Source: Variovorax sp. 770b2 (GTDB taxonomy: Bacteria > Pseudomonadota > Gammaproteobacteria > Burkholderiales > Burkholderiaceae_C). Taken from it: DNA of 64,000 nt. Shown here one piece after another: positions 24,573 to 32,964 of this stretch. Position 1 is the stretch's first letter. Each line of letters begins with the position of its first letter. Both the position numbers and the translations under genes were made by a program. The stretch spans positions 212,527-276,526 of the forward strand of contig NZ_FOXJ01000008.1 in the NCBI RefSeq assembly GCF_900115685.1. Reading direction: 5' to 3'. The notes under the pieces are model-generated. The model was not told where the DNA came from. It saw only the letters and a program-made list of their open reading frames with translations, and ran no database searches.

Positions 24573-26105
24573 ATGGACGAAATCAGCGCCCTGATGCAGG
24601 GCTTTGCAGTGATCCTGACCCCGATGAACATCGCGCTGATGTTCGTGGGGATCATTCTTGGCGTGCTCATCGGCGTGCTGCCGGGGCTGGGCGGCGCCAA
24701 CGGGGTGGCGATCCTGCTGCCCCTCACGTTCACGATGTCGCCGACCTCGGCCATCATCATGTTGTCGTGCATCTACTGGGGTGCGTTGTTCGGCGGGGCC
24801 ATCACCTCGATCCTGTTCAACATCCCCGGCGAACCGTGGTCGGTGGCCACCACCTTCGACGGCTATCCGATGGCCCAGCAGGGCAATGCGGGCGCGGCGC
24901 TCACCACGGCCTTCACCTCGTCGTTCGTGGGCGCGTTCATCGCGGTGGTGATGATCACCTTCCTCGCGCCGCTGGTGGCCAAGTTCGCGCTCAAGTTCGG
25001 CTCGCCCGAATTCTTTGCGGTGTACCTGCTGACCTTTTGCAGCTTCGTGGGCATGGGGAAAGGCTCGCCCTTCAAGATCCTCGCGTCGATGGCGCTGGGC
25101 TTCGCGCTCGCCTCGGTCGGCATGGACACGGTCACGGGCCAATTGCGCCTGACCTTCGGCCAGCCCGAGCTGATGCGCGGCTTTGACTTCCTGATCGCGG
25201 TGATCGGTCTCTTCGGCATCGGCGAAATCCTGCTGTCGATGGAAGAGGGCCTGAAGTTCTCCGGCAAGAGCGCCAAGATCGACCCCAAGGTCGTGCTGCA
25301 GACGTGGAAGCAACTGCCGCAGTATTGGGTCACCTCGCTGCGCAGCTCGCTCATCGGCATCTGGATGGGCATCACGCCCGGCGGCGCCACACCGGCTTCG
25401 TTCATGGCCTACGGCCTCGCGAAGAAGATGTCCAAGAAGGGCTCCAAGTTCGGCACCGGCCAGATGGAAGGCGTCGTCGCCCCCGAGACCGCGGCGCACG
25501 CCGCGGGCACCAGCGCGTTGCTGCCGATGCTGGCCCTCGGCATCCCCGGTTCGCCGACGGCCGCGGTGCTGCTGGGCGGCCTCTTGATCTGGGGCCTGCA
25601 GCCCGGGCCGCTGCTGTTCACCGAGCAGAAGGACTTCGTCTGGGGCCTCATCGCCAGCATGTACCTGGGCAACATCGTGGGCCTGATCGTGGTGCTGAGC
25701 ACGGTGCCTCTCTTCGCCTCGATCCTGCGCATTCCGTTCTCGATCATCGCGCCGGTGATCATCGTGATCTGCGCCATCGGTGCCTACACCGTGCACAACG
25801 CGATGCTCGACATCTGGTTCATGCTCGGCTTCGGCGTCATCGGCTACCTGTTCAAGAAGCTCGACTTCCCGCTCGCGCCGCTGGTGCTCGCACTGGTGCT
25901 CGGGGACAAGGCCGAAGACTCGTTCCGCCAGGCGATGCTGGTCTCGCAAGGCGACGTGATGATCATGTTCTCCAACCCGCTGGTGGGCGGCATCACGACG
26001 CTGGCCCTGGTGCTGTTGTTCTGGCCGCTGATCTCCAAGGCCATCGCCTTCATCAAGCCGCCCAAGAAGCCCGACGAGTTCGCCGTCGAGCGTCCGGTGG
26101 ATTGA
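24573..26105 (+). CDS. tctA: Tripartite tricarboxylate transporter large permease subunit TctA
   Basis: A 510-residue, roughly 12-helix permease. The N-terminal TctA signature LPGLGGANGVAILLPLTF (about residues 33-50) and GIPGSPTAAVLLGGLLIWGL (about 330-349), the internally repeated second half-motif, are both present. It uses the ion gradient to drive uptake of substrate bound by TctC. It ends 28 bases before the kinase-like/BON gene, which is probably co-transcribed. Confidence 0.93.
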   Translation: MDEISALMQGFAVILTPMNIALMFVGIILGVLIGVLPGLGGANGVAILLPLTFTMSPTSAIIMLSCIYWGALFGGAITSILFNIPGEPWSVATTFDGYPMAQQGNAGAALTTAFTSSFVGAFIAVVMITFLAPLVAKFALKFGSPEFFAVYLLTFCSFVGMGKGSPFKILASMALGFALASVGMDTVTGQLRLTFGQPELMRGFDFLIAVIGLFGIGEILLSMEEGLKFSGKSAKIDPKVVLQTWKQLPQYWVTSLRSSLIGIWMGITPGGATPASFMAYGLAKKMSKKGSKFGTGQMEGVVAPETAAHAAGTSALLPMLALGIPGSPTAAVLLGGLLIWGLQPGPLLFTEQKDFVWGLIASMYLGNIVGLIVVLSTVPLFASILRIPFSIIAPVIIVICAIGAYTVHNAMLDIWFMLGFGVIGYLFKKLDFPLAPLVLALVLGDKAEDSFRQAMLVSQGDVMIMFSNPLVGGITTLALVLLFWPLISKAIAFIKPPKKPDEFAVERPVD

Positions 26106-26133
26106 GCCAGAAGCAAAAACAAGGAGCACGCAC

Positions 26134-26970
26134 ATGCCAGTCATCGCACTGACCCAGGAGATGGGTTCCCTCGCCAAGGACGTGTCGGTCAAGCTCGCGG
26201 AAACGCTCTCGCTTGCCGTGATGCGCCACGAAGTCATCGACCACGTGGCCGAGAAGATGCAGGTCTCCAAGAGCCTCATCGGCCGCCTGCGCGGCGGCAA
26301 GGCGGGCCTCCTGGAGCGCCTGAAGACCGACCAGCGCAGCGTCGCGCTCTACACGGCGGACGAGCTCTTCGCGCTGGCCGACCGCGGCAACGTGGTGCTG
26401 CGCGGCTGGGGCGCAACGTGCCTCTTGCGGCCCGTGCCGCACGTGGTGTGCGTGCGCATCACGCGCTCGCTCGACAAGCGCGTCGAGTGGCTGATGGGCG
26501 ACCTGGAAACCGACGACGCCGCGTTCGCCGAAGCCGAGATCCGCCGCAGCGACCAGGCGCACGCGGCGCGCATGCATGCGCAGTTCGGCGTGACCTGGGG
26601 CGACCCGGTGCTCTACGACCTGGTGCTCAACACCGACCGCGTGACGGTCGACAGCTGCGTCGAGCAGATCAGCCAGCTGGTGGCGCGGCCCGAGTTCGCG
26701 GAGACGCCCGAGTCGCGCACGCTGCTCAAGAACATGGCGCTGCAGGCGCGCGTGAAGGCGGCGTTGAAGGAAGAGACCGAGACCAGCGACATCCGCGTGA
26801 CGGTCGATGCGAACCAGGGGGAGGTGATCCTGCGCGGCATCGTCCTCAACTCCGAAGAGCGCGCGCAGACCGAAGCGGTTGCGGCCGCGGTGACTGGCGT
26901 GACCGGTGTGCACAACCAGCTGCGCCTGATGGCCACTTCCCGCCGTTTCGCATCAGCCAAGCAAACCTGA
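26134..26970 (+). CDS. Cytidylate kinase-like protein with C-terminal BON domain
   Basis: A 278-residue fusion. Residues 1 to ~200 resemble the Cytidylate_kin2 family (IALTQEMGSLAKDVSVKLAE, helix-rich middle, VVLRGWGATCLL, VRITRSLDKRVEWLM). Residues ~205-270 form a BON domain (VKAALKEETETSDIRVTVDA, GEVILRGIVLNSEERAQTEA, GVTGVHNQLRLM). The P-loop, normally GSGGR-like, reads GSLAKD, so nucleotide kinase activity is doubtful. No signal peptide is seen, so the BON domain would act in the cytoplasm. Its position directly after tctA suggests a sensing or regulatory role in acid uptake; that is inference. Confidence 0.72.
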   Translation: MPVIALTQEMGSLAKDVSVKLAETLSLAVMRHEVIDHVAEKMQVSKSLIGRLRGGKAGLLERLKTDQRSVALYTADELFALADRGNVVLRGWGATCLLRPVPHVVCVRITRSLDKRVEWLMGDLETDDAAFAEAEIRRSDQAHAARMHAQFGVTWGDPVLYDLVLNTDRVTVDSCVEQISQLVARPEFAETPESRTLLKNMALQARVKAALKEETETSDIRVTVDANQGEVILRGIVLNSEERAQTEAVAAAVTGVTGVHNQLRLMATSRRFASAKQT

Positions 26971-26999
26971 CTTCATAGCAGCCGCGACAAACCAGCGGC

Positions 27000-27106
27000 G
27001 TGCCCCAGTGCGCAGGCATCGGGTGCTCCCCGCAGCGAAATAAAGGAGGAGGGCGAAGCCCGGGGGACATTCGCGGAGGGGAGCACCCGGTGGCCTGTGC
27101 ACCCAC
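27000..27106. repeat. REP-like palindromic element, copy A
   Basis: The arms CGGGTGCTCCCC (27020-27031) and GGGGAGCACCCG (27078-27089) are a perfect 12-bp inverted repeat. Between them lie CGAAAT and ACATTCGCGGAGGGG text. The whole ~107 bases reappear in reverse orientation at 40120-40232, and the core also recurs at 40262-40360. It fills the gap between the convergent kinase-like/BON gene and the crp/fnr gene. Confidence 0.85.
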
Positions 27107-27126
27107 CCTGAATGCCCCCGCGGAAA

Positions 27127-27735
27127 TCAAATCTTCCCGCGCTTGCGAAGCCGACTAAGGGTTTCTGCGGAGAGATTGAGATACGAAGCCAGCTCCTTGC
27201 TCGGAATCCGGTCTTCCAGCTCGGGGTGCTTGCGCATGAACCGGTGCACCCGCCCCGGCGCATCCAGCAGGTGCAGCGTGATCGTGTGCGCCATGATCTC
27301 GCTCATTCCCTTCATCACCAGGTACTCGAACAGTTCCTTGGTCTGGGCATGCCGGTCGAGAAAGGTGATCCATTCCTTGAGCGGCAGGCTCGCCACGCGG
27401 GCCTTGGTGACGCACACGATGCCGTAGGGCGTCGGCGTGCCCAGCCGCAGCGCCGCGTAGCTGGTTTCCATGTCGTGCTCGTCGGCGAAGCGAAGGATCA
27501 TTTCCTTGCCTTCGGGGTTGCTCACGACGCGTTTGAGGATGCCGTCGAGGATGAAGTACTGCTCCATCTCGCGCACCCCCTGGTGCAACAGGAAATCGCC
27601 CTTGTTGCCGTCCACGATCACGAGGTGGGCTTCCAGTTCGGCGCGGTCGCTCTCGCTCAGGTCCTTGAGCAGGACGTTCTGCCGGAGCTGCGCGCGAATG
27701 ATGTTTTTTTCCGGGTGGTTTTCCAACAACGTCAT
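27127..27735 (-). CDS. Crp/Fnr family transcriptional regulator
   Basis: A 202-residue regulator. A cyclic-nucleotide-binding-like beta-barrel spans about residues 20-115 (GDFLLHQGVREMEQYFILDG), followed by a long dimer helix and a C-terminal winged helix (PSKELASYLNLSAETLSRLR). The recognition helix has E-T-L-S-R, the ExxSR pattern of FNR that reads TTGA half-sites. The N-terminal cysteine cluster of oxygen-sensing FNR is absent and only one cysteine is seen, so the effector is unknown. It is divergent from oxc, with a perfect TTGACC-N2-GGTCAA palindrome between. It probably controls the oxalate/formate genes and itself. ATG at 27733-27735 is chosen over an upstream ATG that would cover the operator. 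Confidence 0.87.
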   Translation of the reverse strand: MTLLENHPEKNIIRAQLRQNVLLKDLSESDRAELEAHLVIVDGNKGDFLLHQGVREMEQYFILDGILKRVVSNPEGKEMILRFADEHDMETSYAALRLGTPTPYGIVCVTKARVASLPLKEWITFLDRHAQTKELFEYLVMKGMSEIMAHTITLHLLDAPGRVHRFMRKHPELEDRIPSKELASYLNLSAETLSRLRKRGKI

Positions 27736-27801
27736 GGGTCCCGTCTTGCTCGAATTCGCAACAACTTCTGGTTCATCTGGCCGGTGCCGTTTTCCGGAAA
27801 G

Positions 27802-27815
27802 TTGACCGAGGTCAA
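27802..27815. promoter_or_regulatory. Fnr/Crp-type operator between the regulator gene and oxc
   Basis: TTGACCGAGGTCAA lies inside the 16-bp palindrome GTTGACCGAGGTCAAC (27801-27816). A -10 candidate CATAGT lies at 27839-27844, which would place the operator centre near -41.5/-42.5 of an oxc transcript, the class II activator position. The oxc ATG is 72 bases downstream. Confidence 0.75.
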
Positions 27816-27887
27816 CGCCTGAAAGCATGCCCCCGAATCATAGTCCCGGCTCGGGCCTCGGCCATTCACCAAAGCAGAAGGAGAGAC

Positions 27888-29711
27888 ATGTCTTCAGTAA
27901 GAACGGACAAAGAGGCATCCACGACCCTGGACGACGCCCTCAAGCCCACGAGCCGGGCCGTTGACGGCGATGCGGTCGTGCGGGCCCTCAAACCGGTTGC
28001 GGACGACGCACCGGAGGCCGAAACGATCGACGGCTTCCACCTGGTCATCGATGCGCTGAAGCTGAACGACATCGACACCATCTTCGGCCTCCCCGGCATC
28101 CCGATCACCGACCTGACGCGCATGGCGCAGGCCGAGGGCATGCGGGTCATCTCGTTCCGCCACGAGCAGCACGCCGGCAACGCCGCAGCCGCCGCGGGCT
28201 TCCTTACGCAAAAGCCCGGCATCTGCCTCACGGTGTCGGCCCCCGGTTTCCTCAACGGCCTCACGGCACTGGCCAACGCGACCACCAACTGCTTCCCGAT
28301 GATCCTCATCAGCGGATCGAGCGAGCGCGAAATCGTCGACCTGCAGCAGGGCGACTACGAAGAGATGGACCAGTTGGCCATCGCCAAGCCGCTCTGCAAG
28401 GCCGCCTTCCGCGTGCTGCATGCCCAAGACATCGGCGTGGGCATCGCCCGCGCCATCCGCTCGGCGCTGTCGGGCCGCCCCGGCGGCGTGTACCTGGACC
28501 TGCCGGCCAAGCTCTTCGCGCAGACCATGGACGCGGTCAAGGGCAAGGCATCGCTCATCAAGGTGGTCGATCCGGCACCGCGCCAGATCCCCGCGCCCGA
28601 CGCCGTCAAGCGCGCGCTCGACCTGCTCAAGGGCGCCAAGAAGCCGCTCATCCTGCTGGGCAAGGGCGCCGCCTACGCACAGGCCGATGCCGACATCCGC
28701 GCACTGGTCGAGAAGACGGGTATTCCCTACCTCCCGATGTCGATGGCCAAGGGCCTCCTGCCCGACACGCACGCGCAATCGGCCGCGGCCGCGCGCTCCT
28801 ACGTGCTGCAAGAGGCCGACGTGGTGCTGCTCATCGGCGCGCGCCTGAACTGGCTGCTCTCGCACGGCAAGGGCAAGACCTGGGCCGAGGACAAGGGCGC
28901 CAAGCAGTTCATCCAGATCGACATCGCACCGACCGAGATCGACAGCAACGTGGCCATCGCCGCGCCGGTGATCGGCGACATCGGCTCCTGCGTGGCGGCC
29001 CTCCTGGGCGGCATCGATGCCAAGTGGGCCAAGCCGCCGACCGAATGGACCGGCGCCATCGCCGAGCGCAAGGACAAGAACCTCTCCAAGATGGCCGTGA
29101 CGCTCGCCGCGCGTCCGTCGCCGATGAACTTCCACAGCGCGCTCAGCGTGATCCGCGACCAGGTGAAGGCCCGCCCCGACGCCATCGTGGTGAACGAAGG
29201 CGCCAACACGCTGGACTTCGCGCGCAGCATCGTGGACATGTACGAGCCGCGCAAGCGCCTCGATGTGGGCACCTGGGGGATCATGGGCATCGGCATGGGC
29301 TTTGCCGTGGCCGCCGCCGTGGTCACCGACAAGCCGGTGATCGCCATCGAGGGCGACAGCGCCTTCGGCTTCAGCGGCATGGAGGTGGAAACCATCTGCC
29401 GCTACAACCTGCCGATCTGCATCATCGTTTTCAACAACAACGGCGTGTACCGCGGCACCGACGTGAACGCGAGCGGCACTGCCGACGTGGCGCCCACCGT
29501 GTTCGTGAAGAACGCGCGCTACGACAAGCTGATGGAAGCCTTCGGCGGCGTGGGCGTCAACGCCACCACCGCCGACGAGCTGCAGAAGGCCCTCACCGAG
29601 GCCGTCGCCTCGCGCCGCCCGACCCTCATCAACGCCGTCATCGACGAGACCGCGGGCACGGAAAGCGGGCGCATCACGAGCCTGAACCCCGCCACGGCGA
29701 AGAAGAAGTAA
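27888..29711 (+). CDS. oxc: Oxalyl-CoA decarboxylase
   Basis: A 607-residue thiamine-diphosphate enzyme converting oxalyl-CoA to formyl-CoA and CO2. From residue ~47 (IDGFHLVIDALKLNDIDTIF) it closely follows Oxalobacter OXC. The catalytic Glu is in FRHEQHAG (E93), SGSSEREIVDLQQGDYEEMD is present, and the ThDP/Mg motif GDSAFGFSGMEVETICRYN begins near residue 488 and ends with NN. The first ~45 residues are an acidic/Thr-rich extension absent from Oxalobacter OXC (568 residues); a later start is not obvious because no ATG with a ribosome site lies near residue 45. AGGAG lies just upstream of the chosen ATG. Confidence 0.96.
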   Translation: MSSVRTDKEASTTLDDALKPTSRAVDGDAVVRALKPVADDAPEAETIDGFHLVIDALKLNDIDTIFGLPGIPITDLTRMAQAEGMRVISFRHEQHAGNAAAAAGFLTQKPGICLTVSAPGFLNGLTALANATTNCFPMILISGSSEREIVDLQQGDYEEMDQLAIAKPLCKAAFRVLHAQDIGVGIARAIRSALSGRPGGVYLDLPAKLFAQTMDAVKGKASLIKVVDPAPRQIPAPDAVKRALDLLKGAKKPLILLGKGAAYAQADADIRALVEKTGIPYLPMSMAKGLLPDTHAQSAAAARSYVLQEADVVLLIGARLNWLLSHGKGKTWAEDKGAKQFIQIDIAPTEIDSNVAIAAPVIGDIGSCVAALLGGIDAKWAKPPTEWTGAIAERKDKNLSKMAVTLAARPSPMNFHSALSVIRDQVKARPDAIVVNEGANTLDFARSIVDMYEPRKRLDVGTWGIMGIGMGFAVAAAVVTDKPVIAIEGDSAFGFSGMEVETICRYNLPICIIVFNNNGVYRGTDVNASGTADVAPTVFVKNARYDKLMEAFGGVGVNATTADELQKALTEAVASRRPTLINAVIDETAGTESGRITSLNPATAKKK

Positions 29712-29738
29712 TTACCAAATCCATCCAGGAGATATCAC

Positions 29739-30995
29739 ATGAGCGACAACAAACCCCTCAACGGCATCAAGATCATCGACTTCACGCACGTGCAGGCGGG
29801 CCCCGCCTGCACGCAGATGCTGGCCTGGTTCGGCGCCGACGTCATCAAGGTCGAGCGCCCCGGCGCCGGCGACGTCACGCGCTCGCAACTGCGCGACATC
29901 CCGGATGTGGACGCGCTCTACTTCACCATGCTCAACAGCAACAAGCGCTCGCTCACGCTGGACACCAAGCAGCCCGAAGGCAAGCTGGTGCTGGAGAAGC
30001 TCATCAAGGAATCGGACGTGCTGGTGGAGAACTTCGGCCCCGGCGCGCTGGACCGCATGGGCTTCACCTGGGAGCGCATCCAGGAACTGAACCCCAAGAT
30101 GATCGTCGCCTCGGTCAAGGGCTTCAGCGACGGCCACCACTACGAAGACCTGAAGGTGTATGAGAACGTCGCGCAGTGCGCCGGCGGCGCCGCATCGACC
30201 ACCGGCTTCTGGGACGGCCCGCCGACCGTGAGCGCTGCGGCGCTGGGCGACAGCAACACCGGCATGCACCTGGCCATCGGCATCCTGACGGCCATCATCG
30301 GCCGCGAGCAGACCGGCAAGGGCCAGCGCGTGGCCTGCTCGATGCAGGACGCAGTGCTCAACCTCTGCCGCGTGAAGATGCGCGACCAGCAGCGCCTGGA
30401 CCGCCTCGGCTACCTGGAGGAATACCCGCAATACCCGCACGGCACGTTCAGCGACGTGGTGCCGCGCGGCGGCAATGCCGGCGGCGGCGGCCAGCCGGGC
30501 TGGGTGCTCAAGTGCAAGGGCTGGGAGACCGACCCGAACGCCTACATCTACTTCACCATCCAGGGCCACGCCTGGGCGCCGATCTGCGACGCCATCGGCA
30601 AGCCCGAATGGAAGACCGACCCCGACTACGCGACCCCCAAGGCGCGCCAGCCGCACATCACCGACATCTTCGCGACCATCGAGGTCTGGCTGGCCGAGAA
30701 GACCAAGTTCGAGGCGGTCGACATCCTGCGCAAGTTCGACATTCCATGCGCGCCGGTGCTGACGATGAAGGAACTGCTGAACGACGAATCGCTGCGCGCC
30801 AGCGGCTCCATCGTCGAAGTGCCGCACAAGGAGCGCGGCAGCTACTTCACCGTGGGCAGCCCGATCAAGTTCTCGGACCTGAAGCCCGAGATCACCGGAT
30901 CGCCCCTCCTGGGCGAGCACACCGAGGAAGTGCTGGCCGAGCTGGGCTACTCGAAGGCCCAGATCACGAGCCTGCGCGAAGCCAAGGCCGTCTGA
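29739..30995 (+). CDS. frc: Formyl-CoA:oxalate CoA-transferase, copy 1
   Basis: A 418-residue class III CoA-transferase that moves CoA from formyl-CoA to oxalate. The N-terminal KIIDFTHVQAGPACTQMLAW and the catalytic aspartate D171 in LGDSNTGMHLAIG (equivalent to Asp169 of the Oxalobacter enzyme) are present, together with the glycine loop GGNAGGGGQPG. It starts 27 bases after oxc with an AGGAG site. The family is very close to true FRC, so the substrate assignment is good. Confidence 0.95.
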   Translation: MSDNKPLNGIKIIDFTHVQAGPACTQMLAWFGADVIKVERPGAGDVTRSQLRDIPDVDALYFTMLNSNKRSLTLDTKQPEGKLVLEKLIKESDVLVENFGPGALDRMGFTWERIQELNPKMIVASVKGFSDGHHYEDLKVYENVAQCAGGAASTTGFWDGPPTVSAAALGDSNTGMHLAIGILTAIIGREQTGKGQRVACSMQDAVLNLCRVKMRDQQRLDRLGYLEEYPQYPHGTFSDVVPRGGNAGGGGQPGWVLKCKGWETDPNAYIYFTIQGHAWAPICDAIGKPEWKTDPDYATPKARQPHITDIFATIEVWLAEKTKFEAVDILRKFDIPCAPVLTMKELLNDESLRASGSIVEVPHKERGSYFTVGSPIKFSDLKPEITGSPLLGEHTEEVLAELGYSKAQITSLREAKAV

Positions 30996-31039
30996 GGCCG
31001 CAGCGAAAAGACATAGAGAGAAAGAAGCGGGAGCACACC

Positions 31040-31474
31040 TTGTCGTCATCGACCGTCGATCTGAACCAACTCGTTGCCGGAGCCGGCGACGCGATCATGG
31101 TCTGCGATGCCGAGGGTGCCATCACGCTGTGGAACAAGGCTGCCGAGCGCATCTTCGGCTTTACCGAAGCCGAAGCGCTCGGGCAGTCGCTGGACATCAT
31201 CATCCCCATGCGACAACGCCAGCGGCATTGGGATGGCTATCACAAGACGATGGAAACGGCGGTCACCAGATACGGTGCCGACGTGCTGCGCGTGCCCGCC
31301 CTGCACAAGGACGGGCATACCCTTTCCATCGCCTTCACGGTCTCCATGCTGTTCGCCCAGGATCAACAGGTTTCAGGCATCGTCGCCATCGTGCGCGACG
31401 AAACCGCCCGCTTCGCCGAGGAGCGCAAGTTGCGCGCCCGTCTGGTAGAAGTCGAAGCCGCGACGAACAAATAA
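31040..31474 (+). CDS. Stand-alone PAS domain protein
   Basis: A 144-residue protein made of a single PAS fold (AGDAIMVCDAEGAITLWNKA followed by ERIFGFTEAEALGQ), with a PAC-like ending (SGIVAIVRDETARFAEERKL) and a short C-terminal coiled coil. No kinase, GGDEF or helix-turn-helix is attached. Start is probably TTG at 31040 with GGGAG eight bases upstream; the only later ATG would cut into the PAS core. It is embedded between two frc genes (45 and 16 bases away). It may sense a ligand or redox state and act by binding a partner protein; this is inference. Confidence 0.82.
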   Translation: MSSSTVDLNQLVAGAGDAIMVCDAEGAITLWNKAAERIFGFTEAEALGQSLDIIIPMRQRQRHWDGYHKTMETAVTRYGADVLRVPALHKDGHTLSIAFTVSMLFAQDQQVSGIVAIVRDETARFAEERKLRARLVEVEAATNK

Positions 31475-31489
31475 GACAGGAGACACACG

Positions 31490-32737
31490 ATGAGCAAGGC
31501 ACTCGAAGGCGTTCGCATTCTCGACTTCACCCATGTGCAGTCGGGCCCCACCTGCACGCAACTGCTGGCATGGTTCGGCGCCGACGTGATCAAGGTCGAG
31601 CGCGCCGGCGAAGGCGACGCCACGCGCGGGCAGCTGCGGGACATTCCCGGTGTGGACAGCCTCTACTTCACGATGCTGAACCACAACAAGCGCTCGATCA
31701 CGCTGGACACCAAGAACCCCAAGGGCAAGCAGGTCCTGGACACGCTGATCAAGACCTGCGACGTGCTGGTGGAGAACTTCGCGCCCGGCGCACTGGACCG
31801 CATGGGCATCACCTGGGCGCACATCCAGAAGCTCAACCCGCGGATGATCGTCGCGTCGGTCAAGGGCTTCGGCCCCGGCAAGTACGAGCACTGCAAGGTC
31901 TACGAGAACGTCGCGCAATGCGCCGGCGGCGCCGCGTCGACCACCGGCTTCGAGGACGGCCCGCCCGTCGTCACCGGCGCGCAGATCGGCGACAGCGGCA
32001 CCGGGCTGCACCTGGCGCTGGGCATCGTCGCCGCGCTCTACCAGCGCAACAACACCGGGCGCGGCCAGCAGGTGCTCGCGCCGATGCAGGACGCCGTGCT
32101 CAACCTGTGCCGCGTGAAGATGCGCGACCAGCAGCGCCTGGAGCGCACCGGCACCATGCACGAGTACCCGCAGTACCCGGACGGCAAGTTCGGCGACGCG
32201 GTGCCGCGCGCGGGGAACGCATCGGGCGGCGGGCAGCCGGGCTCCATCCTCAAGTGCAAGGGCTGGGAGACCGACCCGAACGCCTACATCTACTTCATCA
32301 CGCAGGGCGCGGTGTGGCCTGCCGTCTGCAAGGTGATCGGCGAGGAGAGCTGGATCACCGACGAGGCCTACGCCACGCCGGCCGCGCGCTTGCTGCACCT
32401 GAAGCCGATCTTCGCGCGCATCGAGCAATGGACCATGACCAAGACCAAGTTCGAGGCCATGGACATCCTCAACGAGTTCGACATCCCGTGCGGCCCGATT
32501 CTCTCCATGAAGGAAATCGCCGCGGACGAATCGCTGCGCGAGACGGGGACCATCGTCGAGGTGGACCACCCGACGCGCGGCAAGTACCTGACGGTGGGCA
32601 ACCCCATCAAGATGTCCGACAGCGCGACCGACGTGACCCGTGCGCCGCTGTTGGGCGAGCACACGGAAGAGGTGCTGCGTCAATTGGGATATGGCGTCGA
32701 CGAAATCGCCATGCTGCGCACAGAGCGCGTGATTTGA
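31490..32737 (+). CDS. frc: Formyl-CoA:oxalate CoA-transferase, copy 2
   Basis: A 415-residue paralogue of the gene at 29739, with the same blocks (RILDFTHVQSGPTCTQLLAW; D168 in IGDSGTGLHLALG; GGGQPGSILKCKGWETDPNA). It differs throughout, so the duplication is old. It may prefer another CoA donor or acceptor (for example succinyl-CoA, acetyl-CoA or another small dicarboxylate) or serve different conditions. It is the last gene of the oxc operon before an AT-rich gap. Confidence 0.93.
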   Translation: MSKALEGVRILDFTHVQSGPTCTQLLAWFGADVIKVERAGEGDATRGQLRDIPGVDSLYFTMLNHNKRSITLDTKNPKGKQVLDTLIKTCDVLVENFAPGALDRMGITWAHIQKLNPRMIVASVKGFGPGKYEHCKVYENVAQCAGGAASTTGFEDGPPVVTGAQIGDSGTGLHLALGIVAALYQRNNTGRGQQVLAPMQDAVLNLCRVKMRDQQRLERTGTMHEYPQYPDGKFGDAVPRAGNASGGGQPGSILKCKGWETDPNAYIYFITQGAVWPAVCKVIGEESWITDEAYATPAARLLHLKPIFARIEQWTMTKTKFEAMDILNEFDIPCGPILSMKEIAADESLRETGTIVEVDHPTRGKYLTVGNPIKMSDSATDVTRAPLLGEHTEEVLRQLGYGVDEIAMLRTERVI

Positions 32738-32964
32738 ATCGACAGCACGCGCCGACCGACCGATAAATAAAGTGTTCCTTGCAAATGGCGAAAGCCATTT
32801 GCAATGGATGACTGCGCCCTTTTTTGCCAATTCACATATAACGCATGGCAAATGCATTCAATAAAATAGTTTAACTATTATTTATCGATCATCGAATCTA
32901 CATTTTGATCATGCCGACCCGCCACCCATTTGTCGCCCGGCATTCAATTTCCAGGAGAAATTTC
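32738..32964. promoter_or_regulatory. AT-rich intergenic region with a perfect hairpin, promoter region of the ligase operon
   Basis: This 227-base gap is strikingly AT-rich compared with the rest of the window. At 32780-32803 the text TGCAAATGGC-GAAA-GCCATTTGCA is a perfect 10-bp stem with a GAAA tetraloop. A CTTTTTT run lies 15 bases after it. Further on come ATAACG/TATTATTT-type promoter-like stretches (32838-32885) before the AGGAG of the next gene. The hairpin could end the oxc-frc transcript; the AT-rich part probably holds the promoter of the following operon. No TTGACC-N2-GGTCAA palindrome is present here. Confidence 0.55.

Noticed and set aside
27000..27106. Insertion sequence remnant between the kinase-like/BON gene and the regulator
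   Set aside because: There is no transposase frame or target duplication; the palindromic structure and extra copies fit a REP-like element better.
32780..32803. Riboswitch or metabolite-sensing leader upstream of the ligase operon
   Set aside because: Only one simple stem-loop is visible; no known aptamer pattern or alternative terminator/antiterminator pairing could be seen.
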